From assembly GCA_003021005.1 (NCBI GenBank), contig PXRI01000043.1:48159-112158 (forward strand): a stretch of 64,000 nucleotides of DNA. The letters run 5' to 3'. Within the stretch, counting starts at the first letter, position 1. Every line of letters starts with the position of its first letter. The notes under the pieces are model-generated. The model saw only the letters and a list, made by a program, of their open reading frames with translations, was not told the DNA's origin and searched no databases. The position numbers and the translations under genes were made by a program. This document shows positions 44,916 through 53,086 of the stretch, one piece after another. The stretch is from Halobacteriales archaeon QS_1_69_70 (lineage in GTDB: Archaea; Halobacteriota; Halobacteria; Halobacteriales; Haloarculaceae).

Positions 44916-45514
44916 CCCAGGTCGTCCTCGCGGTGGCGCTCGGCGCCCTGGCCACCGTCGGCACCTTCCTCCTGCTCCGCCGTGACGTCGTCCGGGTCGT
45001 CTGGGGCGTCGTCATCCTCGGCCAGACCGCGAACGTCTACCTCGTGACGATGGGCGGGCTCACCGGGACCGCCCCGATCGTGGACCACGGCGGCGAGACG
45101 GCGGGCGTCACCGACCCGCTGGTCCAGGCGCTCGTGCTCACGGCCATCGTCATCGGGTTCGGCACCACCGCCTTCGCGCTGGTGTTGACCTACCGGCTCT
45201 ACCAGGAGCACGGCACGCTGGACCTCCGCGAACTCGCCGACGCCAGCCAACCGGCCGGGGCCGTCCACGCCGGCGTCCCGACCGACGTCGCTGCGGGGAC
45301 GGGCAGCGTCGAGGAGGTCGCCGGCACGGGGGGCGACGACCCGGCGACCGACGGCGGGGTCGACACGCCCGCGGGTGTCGGCGGGATCGACACGCCCGCG
45401 GCCGATCGAGGCGGAGCCCGCGACGGTGGGACGCCCGACGAACGTGACGGTGCCGGACCGCACGGCTGGCACGGCGACGGCGATCCGGACGCGGGAGGTG
45501 GCGACGGTGGTTGA
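44912..45514 (+). CDS. mrpC: Mrp antiporter subunit C with long disordered tail
   Basis: NuoK-like protein in residues 1-110 (GTFLLLRRDVVRVVWGVVILGQTANVYLV, DPLVQALVLTAIVIGFGTTAFALVL). The last 90 residues are Gly/Asp/Thr-rich low complexity (VDTPAGVGGIDTPAADRGG), not normally part of MrpC. The GTG start overlaps mrpB by four bases. The tail overlaps the mrpD start. Confidence 0.93.
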   Translation: MTQVVLAVALGALATVGTFLLLRRDVVRVVWGVVILGQTANVYLVTMGGLTGTAPIVDHGGETAGVTDPLVQALVLTAIVIGFGTTAFALVLTYRLYQEHGTLDLRELADASQPAGAVHAGVPTDVAAGTGSVEEVAGTGGDDPATDGGVDTPAGVGGIDTPAADRGGARDGGTPDERDGAGPHGWHGDGDPDAGGGDGG

Positions 45515-47075
45515 CCCGAGCCACGTCGTGGTCGCGCCGATGCTGGCGGCGCTGTCGACCGCCGTCGGCACGCTCCTGGCCCGCCCCGCCCCGCGGCTCC
45601 AGCGCGGACTGAGCCTCCTGGGGAGCCTCGCGTACCTCGCCGGGGTGGCCGCCCTCGCCGCCCGCGTCGCGGACGGCGGCATCCGGACCTACCAGGTCTC
45701 CGGCTGGCCGGCGCCGTTCGGCATCTCCATGGTCGCCGACGCGCTGGCTGTCGTGCTGCTCGGGCTGACGGCCGTCGTCTCGCTCGTCGCCGTGGCGTAC
45801 TCGCTCGCGTACCTCCCGGCCGAGAACCAGCGGCTGGCCTACCACCCGCTGTACCACTTCATGCTCGTCGGCGTCACCGGGTCGCTGCTCACCGGCGACC
45901 TCTTCAACCTCTTCGTCTGGTTCGAGGTGATGCTGGTGGCGTCGTACGTCCTCGTGGCGTTCTACAGCGGCCCCCGGCACACCCGCGCCGGCTTCCAGTA
46001 CGCCGTCCTCAACCTGGTCGGCGGCGCCCTCATGCTGCTCGCGGTCGGGGGCCTGTACGCCACCACCGGCACGCTGAACATGGCCGACATGTCCCGCCGG
46101 CTCGCCGCCCACCAGGCCTACGGCATCGACCCCGCGCCCGTCCTGGGGATCTCGACGCTACTTTTGGTCGTCTTCGCGCTCAAGGCCGGCGTCGTCCCCT
46201 TCCAGTTCTGGGTGCCGGAGGCCTACCGGGCGGCGCCCGCGCCGGTCGCGGCGGTGCTGGCCGGCGTCGTCAAGAAGGTCGGCATCTACGCCATCATCCG
46301 GCTGTACTTCGGCGTGTTCGCCGCCGCCCCGCTCCCCGTCGCATTTCCTTTCGGTGGCGGCGGCGACTCGATGCTGGCGTTCGTCGGTCCCGTGCTGTTC
46401 CTGATGGCGGCCGCGAGCATCCTGTTCGGCGGCGTCGGCGCTGTCGTGCAACCGGACCTCGACGGGCTACTCGCGTACTCCAGTATCTCCCAGATCGGGT
46501 ACGTCCTCCTCCCGCTCGCCCTCGCGGCGACGGCCGGCTCCCCGGCCGTTCGGTCGCTCGGCATCGCGGCCGCCGTCGTGTACGCCGTGGGCCACGGCCT
46601 CGCCAAGAGCAGCCTCTTTCTCGTCAGCGGCGCGCTCCGCGCCGGCGGCGGCGCCTCCCGGTTCGCCGACCTCGGCGGCATCGCCGACCGCGACCCCGTG
46701 CTGGCCGGCGCCTTTCTCGTCGCCAGCCTCGCGCTCGTCGGCATCCCGCCGCTGGTCGGGTTCTTCGGGAAGCTCCTCGTCTTCGACGTCGCCGCCCGCG
46801 ACGGGTCGGCCCTCGCCGTAGCGGTCGCCATCGCCGGCGCCGCGCTCACCGTCGCCTACGTCACCCGCGCCTGGAACGCGGCGTTCTGGGGCGACCCGGT
46901 CCCCTACGAACGGCGGCCGGCCCTCGTCGCCGGTGCCGCCGTGCTCGCCGGGCTCCTGGTCGCGGTCGGCGTCGGGTTCGACCCGCTCGTGCGCGCCAGC
47001 GAGGCCGCCGCGACGGCGGCGCTCGACCGCCAGGGCTACGTCGAGGCGGTCCTGGAGGGAGGTGAAGGCTCGTGA
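45507..47075 (+). CDS. mrpD: Mrp antiporter subunit D
   Basis: NuoN/M-like proton-translocating subunit. The start is GTG 45507 (VVDPSHVVVAPMLAALS), overlapping mrpC by 8 bases; an in-frame GTG at 45498 is an alternative. Motifs: LFNLFVWFEVMLVASYVLVAF, FALKAGVVPFQFWVPEAYRAAPAPVAAVLAGVVKKVGIYA and HGLAKSSLFLVSGAL. It has about 14 membrane helices and 522 aa. Confidence 0.95.
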   Translation: MVDPSHVVVAPMLAALSTAVGTLLARPAPRLQRGLSLLGSLAYLAGVAALAARVADGGIRTYQVSGWPAPFGISMVADALAVVLLGLTAVVSLVAVAYSLAYLPAENQRLAYHPLYHFMLVGVTGSLLTGDLFNLFVWFEVMLVASYVLVAFYSGPRHTRAGFQYAVLNLVGGALMLLAVGGLYATTGTLNMADMSRRLAAHQAYGIDPAPVLGISTLLLVVFALKAGVVPFQFWVPEAYRAAPAPVAAVLAGVVKKVGIYAIIRLYFGVFAAAPLPVAFPFGGGGDSMLAFVGPVLFLMAAASILFGGVGAVVQPDLDGLLAYSSISQIGYVLLPLALAATAGSPAVRSLGIAAAVVYAVGHGLAKSSLFLVSGALRAGGGASRFADLGGIADRDPVLAGAFLVASLALVGIPPLVGFFGKLLVFDVAARDGSALAVAVAIAGAALTVAYVTRAWNAAFWGDPVPYERRPALVAGAAVLAGLLVAVGVGFDPLVRASEAAATAALDRQGYVEAVLEGGEGS

Positions 47076-47833
47076 CGCGGCGGTGGCCGACCATCGGGGT
47101 CGCCCTCGCCGTGCTGTGGCTGTTCGTCCGCGGCGTCAGCCCCGAGCCCGCGACCGTCGCCGGCGAGTTCCTCCTCGGCCTCCTCGTCGGCCTCCCAATC
47201 GCCTACGCCACCCGGGGGTTCTACACGACCGACGTCCGCCTCCGCCGGGCGGTCGGCGCCGTCCCGTGGGTGCTCCGGTACCTCGCGGTGTTCCTCGTCG
47301 AGCTCATCATCGCGAACGTCGAGGTCGCCTACCGCGTCCTCGCGCCCTCGATGCCCATCGACCCCGACGTCGTCGCCATCCCGCTCCGCGTCGAGACCGA
47401 CGCCGCCATCGCGACCATCGCCAACAGCATCACCCTCACCCCGGGGACGCTCACCATGGACCACGAACCCGCGACCAACACCTTGTACGTCCACGCCATC
47501 GCCGCATCCGACCGCCGTGCCGTCGTCGGCCCCATCCGGCGGTTGGAGGATTACGCCCTCCGCATCTTCGACGAACCGGCCGACCCGGGCGACCGGCCTC
47601 CCGGCCGCTCCGGCCCGACCGGTGTCGGGCCCCCGGACGATACGGCAGACGACCACTCGGCGGGCAACGATGGCGCCGACCCCGAACGCGGAGACTCGGC
47701 GGGCAACGACGCCCACCCCGAACGCAACGCCTCCGTGGGCGAGGACGCCAACCCCGAACACGACGCCTCGGCGGGCGACGACGACTCCGAGGGGCACCGC
47801 GATGGCACTGGAGGGCACGCCGATGGCGAGTGA
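47072..47833 (+). CDS. mrpE: Mrp antiporter subunit E with acidic repeat tail
   Basis: Residues 1-165 are MrpE/MnhE (LFVRGVSPEPATVAGEFLLGLLVG, TITLTPGTLTMD-like NSITLTPGTLTMDHEP, LYVHAI). The last 65 residues are degenerate tandem repeats of about 12 residues (DHSAGNDGADPERG, DSAGNDAHPERN, ASVGEDANPEHD), very acidic and probably disordered. Such a tail is not part of the usual family. GTGA overlap with mrpD. Confidence 0.92.
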   Translation: MTRRWPTIGVALAVLWLFVRGVSPEPATVAGEFLLGLLVGLPIAYATRGFYTTDVRLRRAVGAVPWVLRYLAVFLVELIIANVEVAYRVLAPSMPIDPDVVAIPLRVETDAAIATIANSITLTPGTLTMDHEPATNTLYVHAIAASDRRAVVGPIRRLEDYALRIFDEPADPGDRPPGRSGPTGVGPPDDTADDHSAGNDGADPERGDSAGNDAHPERNASVGEDANPEHDASAGDDDSEGHRDGTGGHADGE

Positions 47834-48113
47834 ACTCCCGCCGCTCCTCCAGGTCGCGGTCACCGCCGGCATCCTGCTTTCGGCCGGCGTCACGCTGTTC
47901 GCCAGCTACCGCGTCATCCAAGGCCCCACCACGCCCGACCGGGTCGTCGGCCTCGACACCATCGGCACGAACGTCGTCGCCATCGCCGTGCTGTTCGCCA
48001 TCGAGACCGGCCGCGGGCTGTTCGTCGACGTCGCGCTCGTGCTCGCGATCATCGGGTTCATCAGCACCATCGCCGTCGCCCGGTACGTCACTGAGGGAGA
48101 CATTATAGAATGA
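47823..48113 (+). CDS. mrpF: Mrp antiporter subunit F
   Basis: Three-helix MnhF protein: SYRVIQGPTTPDRVVGLDTIGTNVVAIAVLFAI and FVDVALVLAIIGFISTIAVARYVTEGD. The start MASELPPLLQ at 47823 lies 11 bases inside the end of mrpE; an earlier ATG (47802) is possible. ATGA overlap with mrpG. Confidence 0.93.
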   Translation: MASELPPLLQVAVTAGILLSAGVTLFASYRVIQGPTTPDRVVGLDTIGTNVVAIAVLFAIETGRGLFVDVALVLAIIGFISTIAVARYVTEGDIIE

Positions 48114-48469
48114 CCGCTCACGCCGCCTTCCGGCCGGTCGTCGTCACCCTCCTCGTCGGCGTCGGCGCCTTCTTCCTCCTCGTCGGCACGATCGGGCTCC
48201 TGCGGCTCCCCGACGTCTACAACCGGATGCACGCGACCAGCAAGGCCACCACGCTCGGCGCCGCGAGCATCTTCCTCGCCGGGTTCGTCCACTTTGGGCC
48301 GGCGGGCGCCGGCCTGGTCTCGCTCGTCGGCATCCTCTTTCTGTTCGCCACCGCCCCGACCGGCGTCCACATGATCTCGCGGGCCGCCCAGCGCATGGAC
48401 ATCGGGTTCGCGGGCGACGTGACCTGGCCGACCGCGAGCGACCGGGTCGACGACCCGACGGACGACTGA
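48110..48469 (+). CDS. mrpG: Mrp antiporter subunit G
   Basis: MnhG/PhaG-type protein with the family core GTIGLLRLPDVYNRMHATSKATTLGAASIFLAGF and FLFATAPTGVHMISRAAQRM. Three membrane helices, 119 aa with an acidic tail. It completes the A-B-C-D-E-F-G operon, which exports Na+ in exchange for H+ and suits a high-salt cell. Confidence 0.93.
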   Translation: MTAHAAFRPVVVTLLVGVGAFFLLVGTIGLLRLPDVYNRMHATSKATTLGAASIFLAGFVHFGPAGAGLVSLVGILFLFATAPTGVHMISRAAQRMDIGFAGDVTWPTASDRVDDPTDD

Positions 48470-48582
48470 TGGTGATTACCGTAAATCATTCCGGTATCGA
48501 CCGCACGAAGGCATACGGCCGTACCGGGACACACTTACAGGGTCGAGGAAGCCTTAACCCCCCGCCACCCGCAGGCCCCGCC

Positions 48583-48633
48583 ATGACCCCACCACCGACG
48601 CGAGACGGCGCGGCTCCGGGAGGGGCCCGGTGA
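48583..48633 (+). CDS. Possible 16-aa leader ORF overlapping the pantoate kinase start
   Basis: ATG at 48583 is correctly placed (about 25-33 bases) after a TATA-like GCCTTAACC at 48550-48558, so it is the expected leaderless start. It encodes MTPPPTRDGAAPGGAR and its TGA overlaps the GTG of pantoate kinase as GTGA. This may be a coupling leader peptide. It could also be chance if the transcript starts further downstream. Confidence 0.4.
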   Translation: MTPPPTRDGAAPGGAR

Positions 48634-49457
48634 CCGACGCGACCGCGTTCGTCCCGGGCCACGTGACCGGCTTCTTCACCGTCAACCGGGACGACGACCC
48701 GACGAAGGCGGGGTCGCGGGGCGCCGGCGTCACCCTCGCCGACGGCGTCACCGTCCGGCTCGAGCCCGGCGACGGCGTCGAGCTGAACGGCGAGGTCTGC
48801 GACATCGAGGCGGTCGCCCGGGTCCTCGACGCGCTCCGGTCGACCGCCCACGTGGTCGTCGAGACCGACCTCCCACTGTCGGCCGGCTTCGGCGTCTCCG
48901 GCGCGGCAGCCCTCGGGACGGCGCTCGCCGCCGACGCGGTGTTCGACCACGGCCTCTCGGAGAACGAACTCGTCACCGTCGCCCACGGCGCCGATGTCCA
49001 GGCCGGGACCGGCCTCGGCGACGTGGTCGCACAGGCACGCGGCGGGTTCCCCGTCCGCCTCGAGCCGGGTGCGCCGGCCCACGGCGCGATGGACGGCATC
49101 CCGGCCACCCGCGAGGTCGAGTACCTCGCCCGCGGCGAACGCAGCACCGAGGCCGTTCTCACCGGCGACACCGAGCCGATCACGGAGGCCGGACGCCAGG
49201 CACTCTCGGCGCTCGTCGCCGAACCCACCCTGGAAACGTTCATGCACGACTCCCGGCGGTTCGCCCGCGAGACCGAACTGCTCACGCCCGCGGTCCGCGA
49301 GACGGTCCAGGCCGTCGCCGAGGCGGGCGGGGAGGCCTCGATGGCGATGCTCGGCGAGACCGTCTTCGCCCTCGACACGGGGCTGTCGGATGCGGGCTAC
49401 GACGCCGAGCGGTGTGCGGTGTCGCTGACCGGCGCGCACCTCGAGCCGTCCGCCTGA
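48630..49457 (+). CDS. pok: Pantoate kinase (archaeal CoA pathway)
   Basis: GHMP-family kinase that phosphorylates pantoate to 4-phosphopantoate, replacing bacterial PanK order. The GTG start gives MTDATAFVPGHVTGFFTVN, a typical opening. The ATP loop is ETDLPLSAGFGVSGAAALGTALA, and GTGLGDVVAQARGGFPVRL is the second GHMP motif. The C-terminal GGEASMAMLGETVFALDTGLSDAGYD is intact. Its partner pps lies 2.6 kb downstream, separated by three membrane protein genes and a partial copy of its own 3' end. Confidence 0.94.
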   Translation: MTDATAFVPGHVTGFFTVNRDDDPTKAGSRGAGVTLADGVTVRLEPGDGVELNGEVCDIEAVARVLDALRSTAHVVVETDLPLSAGFGVSGAAALGTALAADAVFDHGLSENELVTVAHGADVQAGTGLGDVVAQARGGFPVRLEPGAPAHGAMDGIPATREVEYLARGERSTEAVLTGDTEPITEAGRQALSALVAEPTLETFMHDSRRFARETELLTPAVRETVQAVAEAGGEASMAMLGETVFALDTGLSDAGYDAERCAVSLTGAHLEPSA

Positions 49458-49611
49458 TCGGCTGCCGATCACCCGCGTACGCGATGGCTCGCCTGCCCGG
49501 TACCCGACCGTCGCCGTTCGCCGGCAGCAACTGCGAGCGCCTGTACAACGTGGGACGGGTCACCCTCTCGACCGGAACACCCATGCAGGCGCCCCGAAAA
49601 CCCGTCTCACG

Positions 49612-50196
49612 ATGGTCACCACCGCCCTCGAGTGGCTCCGACCCCACTCGGTCCCGCTCGGTATTGTTGCCGTCCTCGCGGTCGCCGCCCTGTTCGTGCC
49701 GCCACTCGTCCTGAACCCATCCGCCGAGACGTATGCGATAACCGCCGCAATCCTCGTTCTCGCGGTCGTCTCGAGTGTCCCCTACGCTGTTGGCGTCTCA
49801 CTACTCACGCTCCCGCCGCAGTATCTCGGGAGCGCTACGTACGCCTCGCCGGGCGGGATCCCCGACGAGGGCAAACCTAAGCCCACGGCCGCACTCCGAC
49901 ACGCCGGCGCCGGGGTCACGTACGTGCTTTCAGCCGGCGCAGTGGGCGGTATCGGGATTGGGGTCGACGTGGCGAGTTCCGCCAGCGCCTCGACCCCGCC
50001 CACCGGTGTCCCGTTCACCTATCTCGCGGGCGGGGTGGTCGGTGTCGTCTTCGTCGCCCTCCAGCTGTGGCGATACGACGCGCCGCTGTCCGACCTGGAA
50101 ACGCAAACGGTCATCTGGACAGTCGGCCTCGGACTGCTCTTGGTCCCGGCGGGCCGTGTCGCGATATGGGTGTTCGGCGGCGGCCTCCCGTTCTGA
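49612..50196 (+). CDS. Membrane protein, paralogue A (194 aa)
   Basis: Five or six hydrophobic segments. It is clearly paralogous to the protein at 51413: compare SVPLGIVAVLAVAALFVPPLVL with SVPISIFALVALAIVVVPPVLL, and LLLVPAGRVAIWVF with LWLVPAGHVAVWLF. No known family. It follows the intact pok gene by 155 bases, as its paralogue follows the pok remnant by 87 bases. Confidence 0.8.
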   Translation: MVTTALEWLRPHSVPLGIVAVLAVAALFVPPLVLNPSAETYAITAAILVLAVVSSVPYAVGVSLLTLPPQYLGSATYASPGGIPDEGKPKPTAALRHAGAGVTYVLSAGAVGGIGIGVDVASSASASTPPTGVPFTYLAGGVVGVVFVALQLWRYDAPLSDLETQTVIWTVGLGLLLVPAGRVAIWVFGGGLPF

Positions 50197-50322
50197 ATGG
50201 CCAGAGGGGAATCCGGCCGCGGAGACCGGGCCGCTTTTCATCGCCCTCGGCGGGAGAGCATCCTCCCCATGCGAGCGGTCAGTCGGCTCCCGATCCGCCG
50301 GACTCGCCGTGACCAATCGATC

Positions 50323-50970
50323 TCATTCCTGCGGAATGAGCAACACCCCGCCTAGAAACCCGAACACGAGCGGATACACCACCGCAGCCAGTACCGCATA
50401 CGGGACGGACGGACCGGCCGTGACACCCTCGAGCGTCGATGCCCTGAAGCTCGTCGAGCCGATCTCGACCGTCCCGGTTGCGCCCGGTGCCACCGGGACG
50501 GTCGCCAGCCACAGTGCGACGAGCATCACGGGGGTGTAGCCCAGCGCGATCAGCGCCCCCACGTGCACATCGATCCGCCCGCGGTCGTCGGACACGAACC
50601 GACGGACGGCGCCGTCCGCCACTGCACCGGCGACCGTGAGGAGGGCGATCGGGACGACCCACGACGTCTCCGCGTATCGGTCGGCGTTGCCATCTATTAC
50701 ATCGAACACGCCTCCGATGATAGTGACATCCGTCCCGTCGCTCGTGAACTCGACCGTCGGTTCGACGCCCATCGCGTCGAACCACGTCCACGTCGCTGCC
50801 GTGACCGGGCCCACCCCGTCGACCGTGAGTTCGGTGAACGGTTCGAGTTCGCCGATCGGACCCTCGCCCACGACCGCCAGGAACAGGCCACTCAGTGCGA
50901 GGCCCAGCATCGCGGTGAGCACCCCCACCGCGGCGGCGATCCGATACTCGGGTTTATTAACCGCTCGCAC
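50323..50970 (-). CDS. Membrane protein with extracytoplasmic loop (215 aa), hypothetical
   Basis: GTG start (VRAVNKPEYRIAAAVGVLTAML) with a strong TATA-like CATATATG about 22-29 bases upstream, so leaderless. It has four hydrophobic segments. Loop residues 35-85 (VDGVGPVTAATWTWFDAMGVEPTVEFTSDGTDVTI) probably lie outside. Its C-terminus GFLGGVLLIPQE is a pattern I have seen in unannotated halobacterial membrane proteins. It is convergent with paralogue A. Confidence 0.75.
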   Translation of the reverse strand: MRAVNKPEYRIAAAVGVLTAMLGLALSGLFLAVVGEGPIGELEPFTELTVDGVGPVTAATWTWFDAMGVEPTVEFTSDGTDVTIIGGVFDVIDGNADRYAETSWVVPIALLTVAGAVADGAVRRFVSDDRGRIDVHVGALIALGYTPVMLVALWLATVPVAPGATGTVEIGSTSFRASTLEGVTAGPSVPYAVLAAVVYPLVFGFLGGVLLIPQE

Positions 50971-51163
50971 TTGCCGAGTTCATTTGCCTTGACATATATG
51001 GATTTCGTTCGGTGTGCCGACCCGACCGACCACACCGTCGTCCGCTCGCCAGCCCGCCGGCGGACCACGTCACCCGCGAATACGGGCGATCCCCAAGTCG
51101 ACGGCGCCCGTCCGGCATCGGTGCGGGCTCCGCCGGTCGTGGCCGGGGGCGGCGTAGTGGCCG

Positions 51164-51325
51164 CCGGCGGTCCGGGAGGCCATCGAGGCGGTCTCGGCGG
51201 CCGGCGGCGAGGCCTCGATGGCGATGCCCGGCGAGACCGTCTTCGCCCTCGACACGGGGCTCTCAGACGCGGGCTACGACGCCGAGCGGTTTGCGGTGTC
51301 GCTGGCCGGCGCGAACCTCCGGTAG
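51164..51325 (+). pseudogene. Second copy of the pantoate kinase 3' end
   Basis: 53 codons (PAVREAIEAVSAAGGEASMAMPGETVFALDTG...GANLR-stop) match the pok C-terminus (PAVRETVQAVAEAGGEASMAMLGETVFALDTG...). About ten amino-acid differences are seen, with an uninterrupted frame and a stop. No start or upstream pok sequence is present. It is followed by paralogue B, just as real pok is followed by paralogue A. Confidence 0.9.
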
Positions 51326-51412
51326 CGAATGGCTCTCGATACCGACCCGGGCTCGGCGACGGTCTCGCCGGGCGACCGAAGACACTTTTCCCTGGCGTCG
51401 GAATACGTTACG

Positions 51413-52012
51413 ATGTCGAGGCCGCCCTCCACTGTCGACCGGTTTCGGCCGTACTCGGTACCGATCAGCATCTTCGCGCTCGTCGCCCTGGCTATCGTCG
51501 TGGTGCCGCCGGTCCTGCTCGGCGACCCCTCCGGCCGGACCTACGCCCTAACGGCTGCGTGGGTCATTCTGGCGGTCTGGGCCGCGCTGCCGTACGCCCT
51601 GACGGTCGGGCTCGTGACGCTCCCGCTCGTCTACACCGGCATCGCGACGTACGCTGCACCCAGCCTGCTTCCCGGGGCCCGCGACTCGGCGAGCCCCTCG
51701 GCCGTCATCCGGCACTCACTCGCCGGCGTCGCGTACGTCCTCGCCGCCGGCGTCGTTGGCGCGGTGGGGCTCGGGGCCGACTTCGTGACCGCGAACGAGC
51801 CCGCCGTCCCGACCGGCGTCCTGCCCTCGTTCACGCTCTTGGCCGGGGGCGTCGTCGGAGCCTGTTTCGTCGGCCTCCAACTGTGGCGGCATAGGGCCAC
51901 GGCCCGCGGTTCTGACGCTCATACGACCATCGGGACCATTGTGCTCGGGCTTTGGCTCGTGCCCGCCGGCCACGTCGCCGTCTGGCTGTTCCAGCGCGGC
52001 GTGCTGTTGTAA
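51413..52012 (+). CDS. Membrane protein, paralogue B (199 aa)
   Basis: The start MSRPPSTVDRFRPYSVPISIF is chosen by alignment to paralogue A (49612); the tracked ORF starts 28 codons earlier. Five or six hydrophobic segments; GLQLWRHRATA parallels ALQLWRYDAPL of paralogue A. Function unknown. It belongs to the duplicated unit 'pok end + membrane protein' that interrupts the pok-pps neighbourhood. Confidence 0.8.
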   Translation: MSRPPSTVDRFRPYSVPISIFALVALAIVVVPPVLLGDPSGRTYALTAAWVILAVWAALPYALTVGLVTLPLVYTGIATYAAPSLLPGARDSASPSAVIRHSLAGVAYVLAAGVVGAVGLGADFVTANEPAVPTGVLPSFTLLAGGVVGACFVGLQLWRHRATARGSDAHTTIGTIVLGLWLVPAGHVAVWLFQRGVLL

Positions 52013-52090
52013 CGTCCGGCCGTCGACCCTGCCGACTCCGGCCCTGCAGCAACCGGGTCGCTTTTGTCCGCCGGTCGCGGACCGAGCGCC

Positions 52091-52837
52091 ATGACCGAGG
52101 TCGACATTCCGGCGTCCCATCCCCGCTCCGAGTCGCTCCGCCGCAGACACCGCATCGAGGCGGGCGTCGAGGCGGGCATCACCTCCCGGCAGGGCCTCAT
52201 CGCCCAGGGCCGCGGCGAGGCGTTCGACTACCTGCTCGGCGAGCGCACCATCCCCAGCGCCGACGCCGCCGAGCGCGCCGCCGCCGCCCACCTCCTCCGG
52301 GCCGACCACGCCGTGCTCTCGGTCAACGGCAACGTGGCCGCCCTGGCGCCCGCGGAGACGGTCGAACTCGCCGACGCCACCGGCGCCGCGCTGGAGGTCA
52401 ACCTGTTCGACCGCACCGACGAGCGGGTCGCCCACATCGCCGACCACCTCAGAGATTACGGGGCCGAGTCGGTGCTGGGGGCCGGCGCCGACGACCGCGT
52501 CCCCGGCCTCGACCACGAACGGGCGACGGTCGACGCCGACGGCATCGGCCGCGCCGACGTGGTCCTGGTCCCGCTCGAGGACGGCGACCGCGCCGAGGCG
52601 CTGGCCGAGATGGGCACGACCCAGCTCGTGGTCGACCTGAATCCCCTCTCGCGATCCGCCCGGGCGGCCGCGGTCCCCATCGTCGACAACCTCGTCCGGG
52701 CGCTCCCGAACGTGACCGCACACGCCCGGGAACTGGGCGAGGCGAGCAACGCGGAGCTGGACGGGATCGTCGAGGACTTCGACGCCCGAGACGCCCTGGA
52801 TGCCGCCGAGGCCGCCATCCGCTCCGGCGACGAGTGA
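52091..52837 (+). CDS. pps: 4-phosphopantoate--beta-alanine ligase (phosphopantothenate synthetase)
   Basis: Archaeal DUF137-family enzyme that joins 4-phosphopantoate and beta-alanine with ATP, directly following pantoate kinase in CoA synthesis. The start MTEVDIPASHPRSESLRRRHRIEAGVEAG is standard. Signatures: GLIAQGRGEAFDYLLGE, LSVNGNVAALAP, ALEVNLFDRTDERV, VLGAGADDRVPGLDHERA and VVDLNPLSRSARAAAVPIVDNLVRALPN. At 248 aa it is full length. Confidence 0.95.
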   Translation: MTEVDIPASHPRSESLRRRHRIEAGVEAGITSRQGLIAQGRGEAFDYLLGERTIPSADAAERAAAAHLLRADHAVLSVNGNVAALAPAETVELADATGAALEVNLFDRTDERVAHIADHLRDYGAESVLGAGADDRVPGLDHERATVDADGIGRADVVLVPLEDGDRAEALAEMGTTQLVVDLNPLSRSARAAAVPIVDNLVRALPNVTAHARELGEASNAELDGIVEDFDARDALDAAEAAIRSGDE

Positions 52838-52992
52838 CCGCAGGGTCGTACTGATCGGCTCTGTCTCCCCACGCGAGGACCCGGAGTGCGCCCGGACCGT
52901 GGAAGACGCGGCGTCCACATCTCCGCGGCGGCGTTCAGGTCGTCGCTGGTCGTCCTCCGACGGAGTCACCATCGGTACGCGCGGGTCGAAGT

Positions 52993-53064
52993 CGTGACTC
53001 GCCCACCCCATCATGCTCGTGACTCGATCACCCCGTCATGCGCGCGTCTGACGTAACGTTTTAC
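52993..53064. promoter_or_regulatory. Tandem 25-bp repeat and promoter dyad upstream of the zinc-ribbon membrane protein
   Basis: Two 25-base units (CGTGACTCG...CATGC) abut at 52993-53017 and 53018-53042. Just after them the dyad ACGTAA-CGTT-TTACGT (53049-53064) overlaps the TATA-like CGTTTTACG, about 25 bases before the ATG at 53087. A factor bound to the dyad would occlude the promoter. Confidence 0.55.
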
Positions 53065-53086
53065 GTGACGAGACGGAACTCCACGT

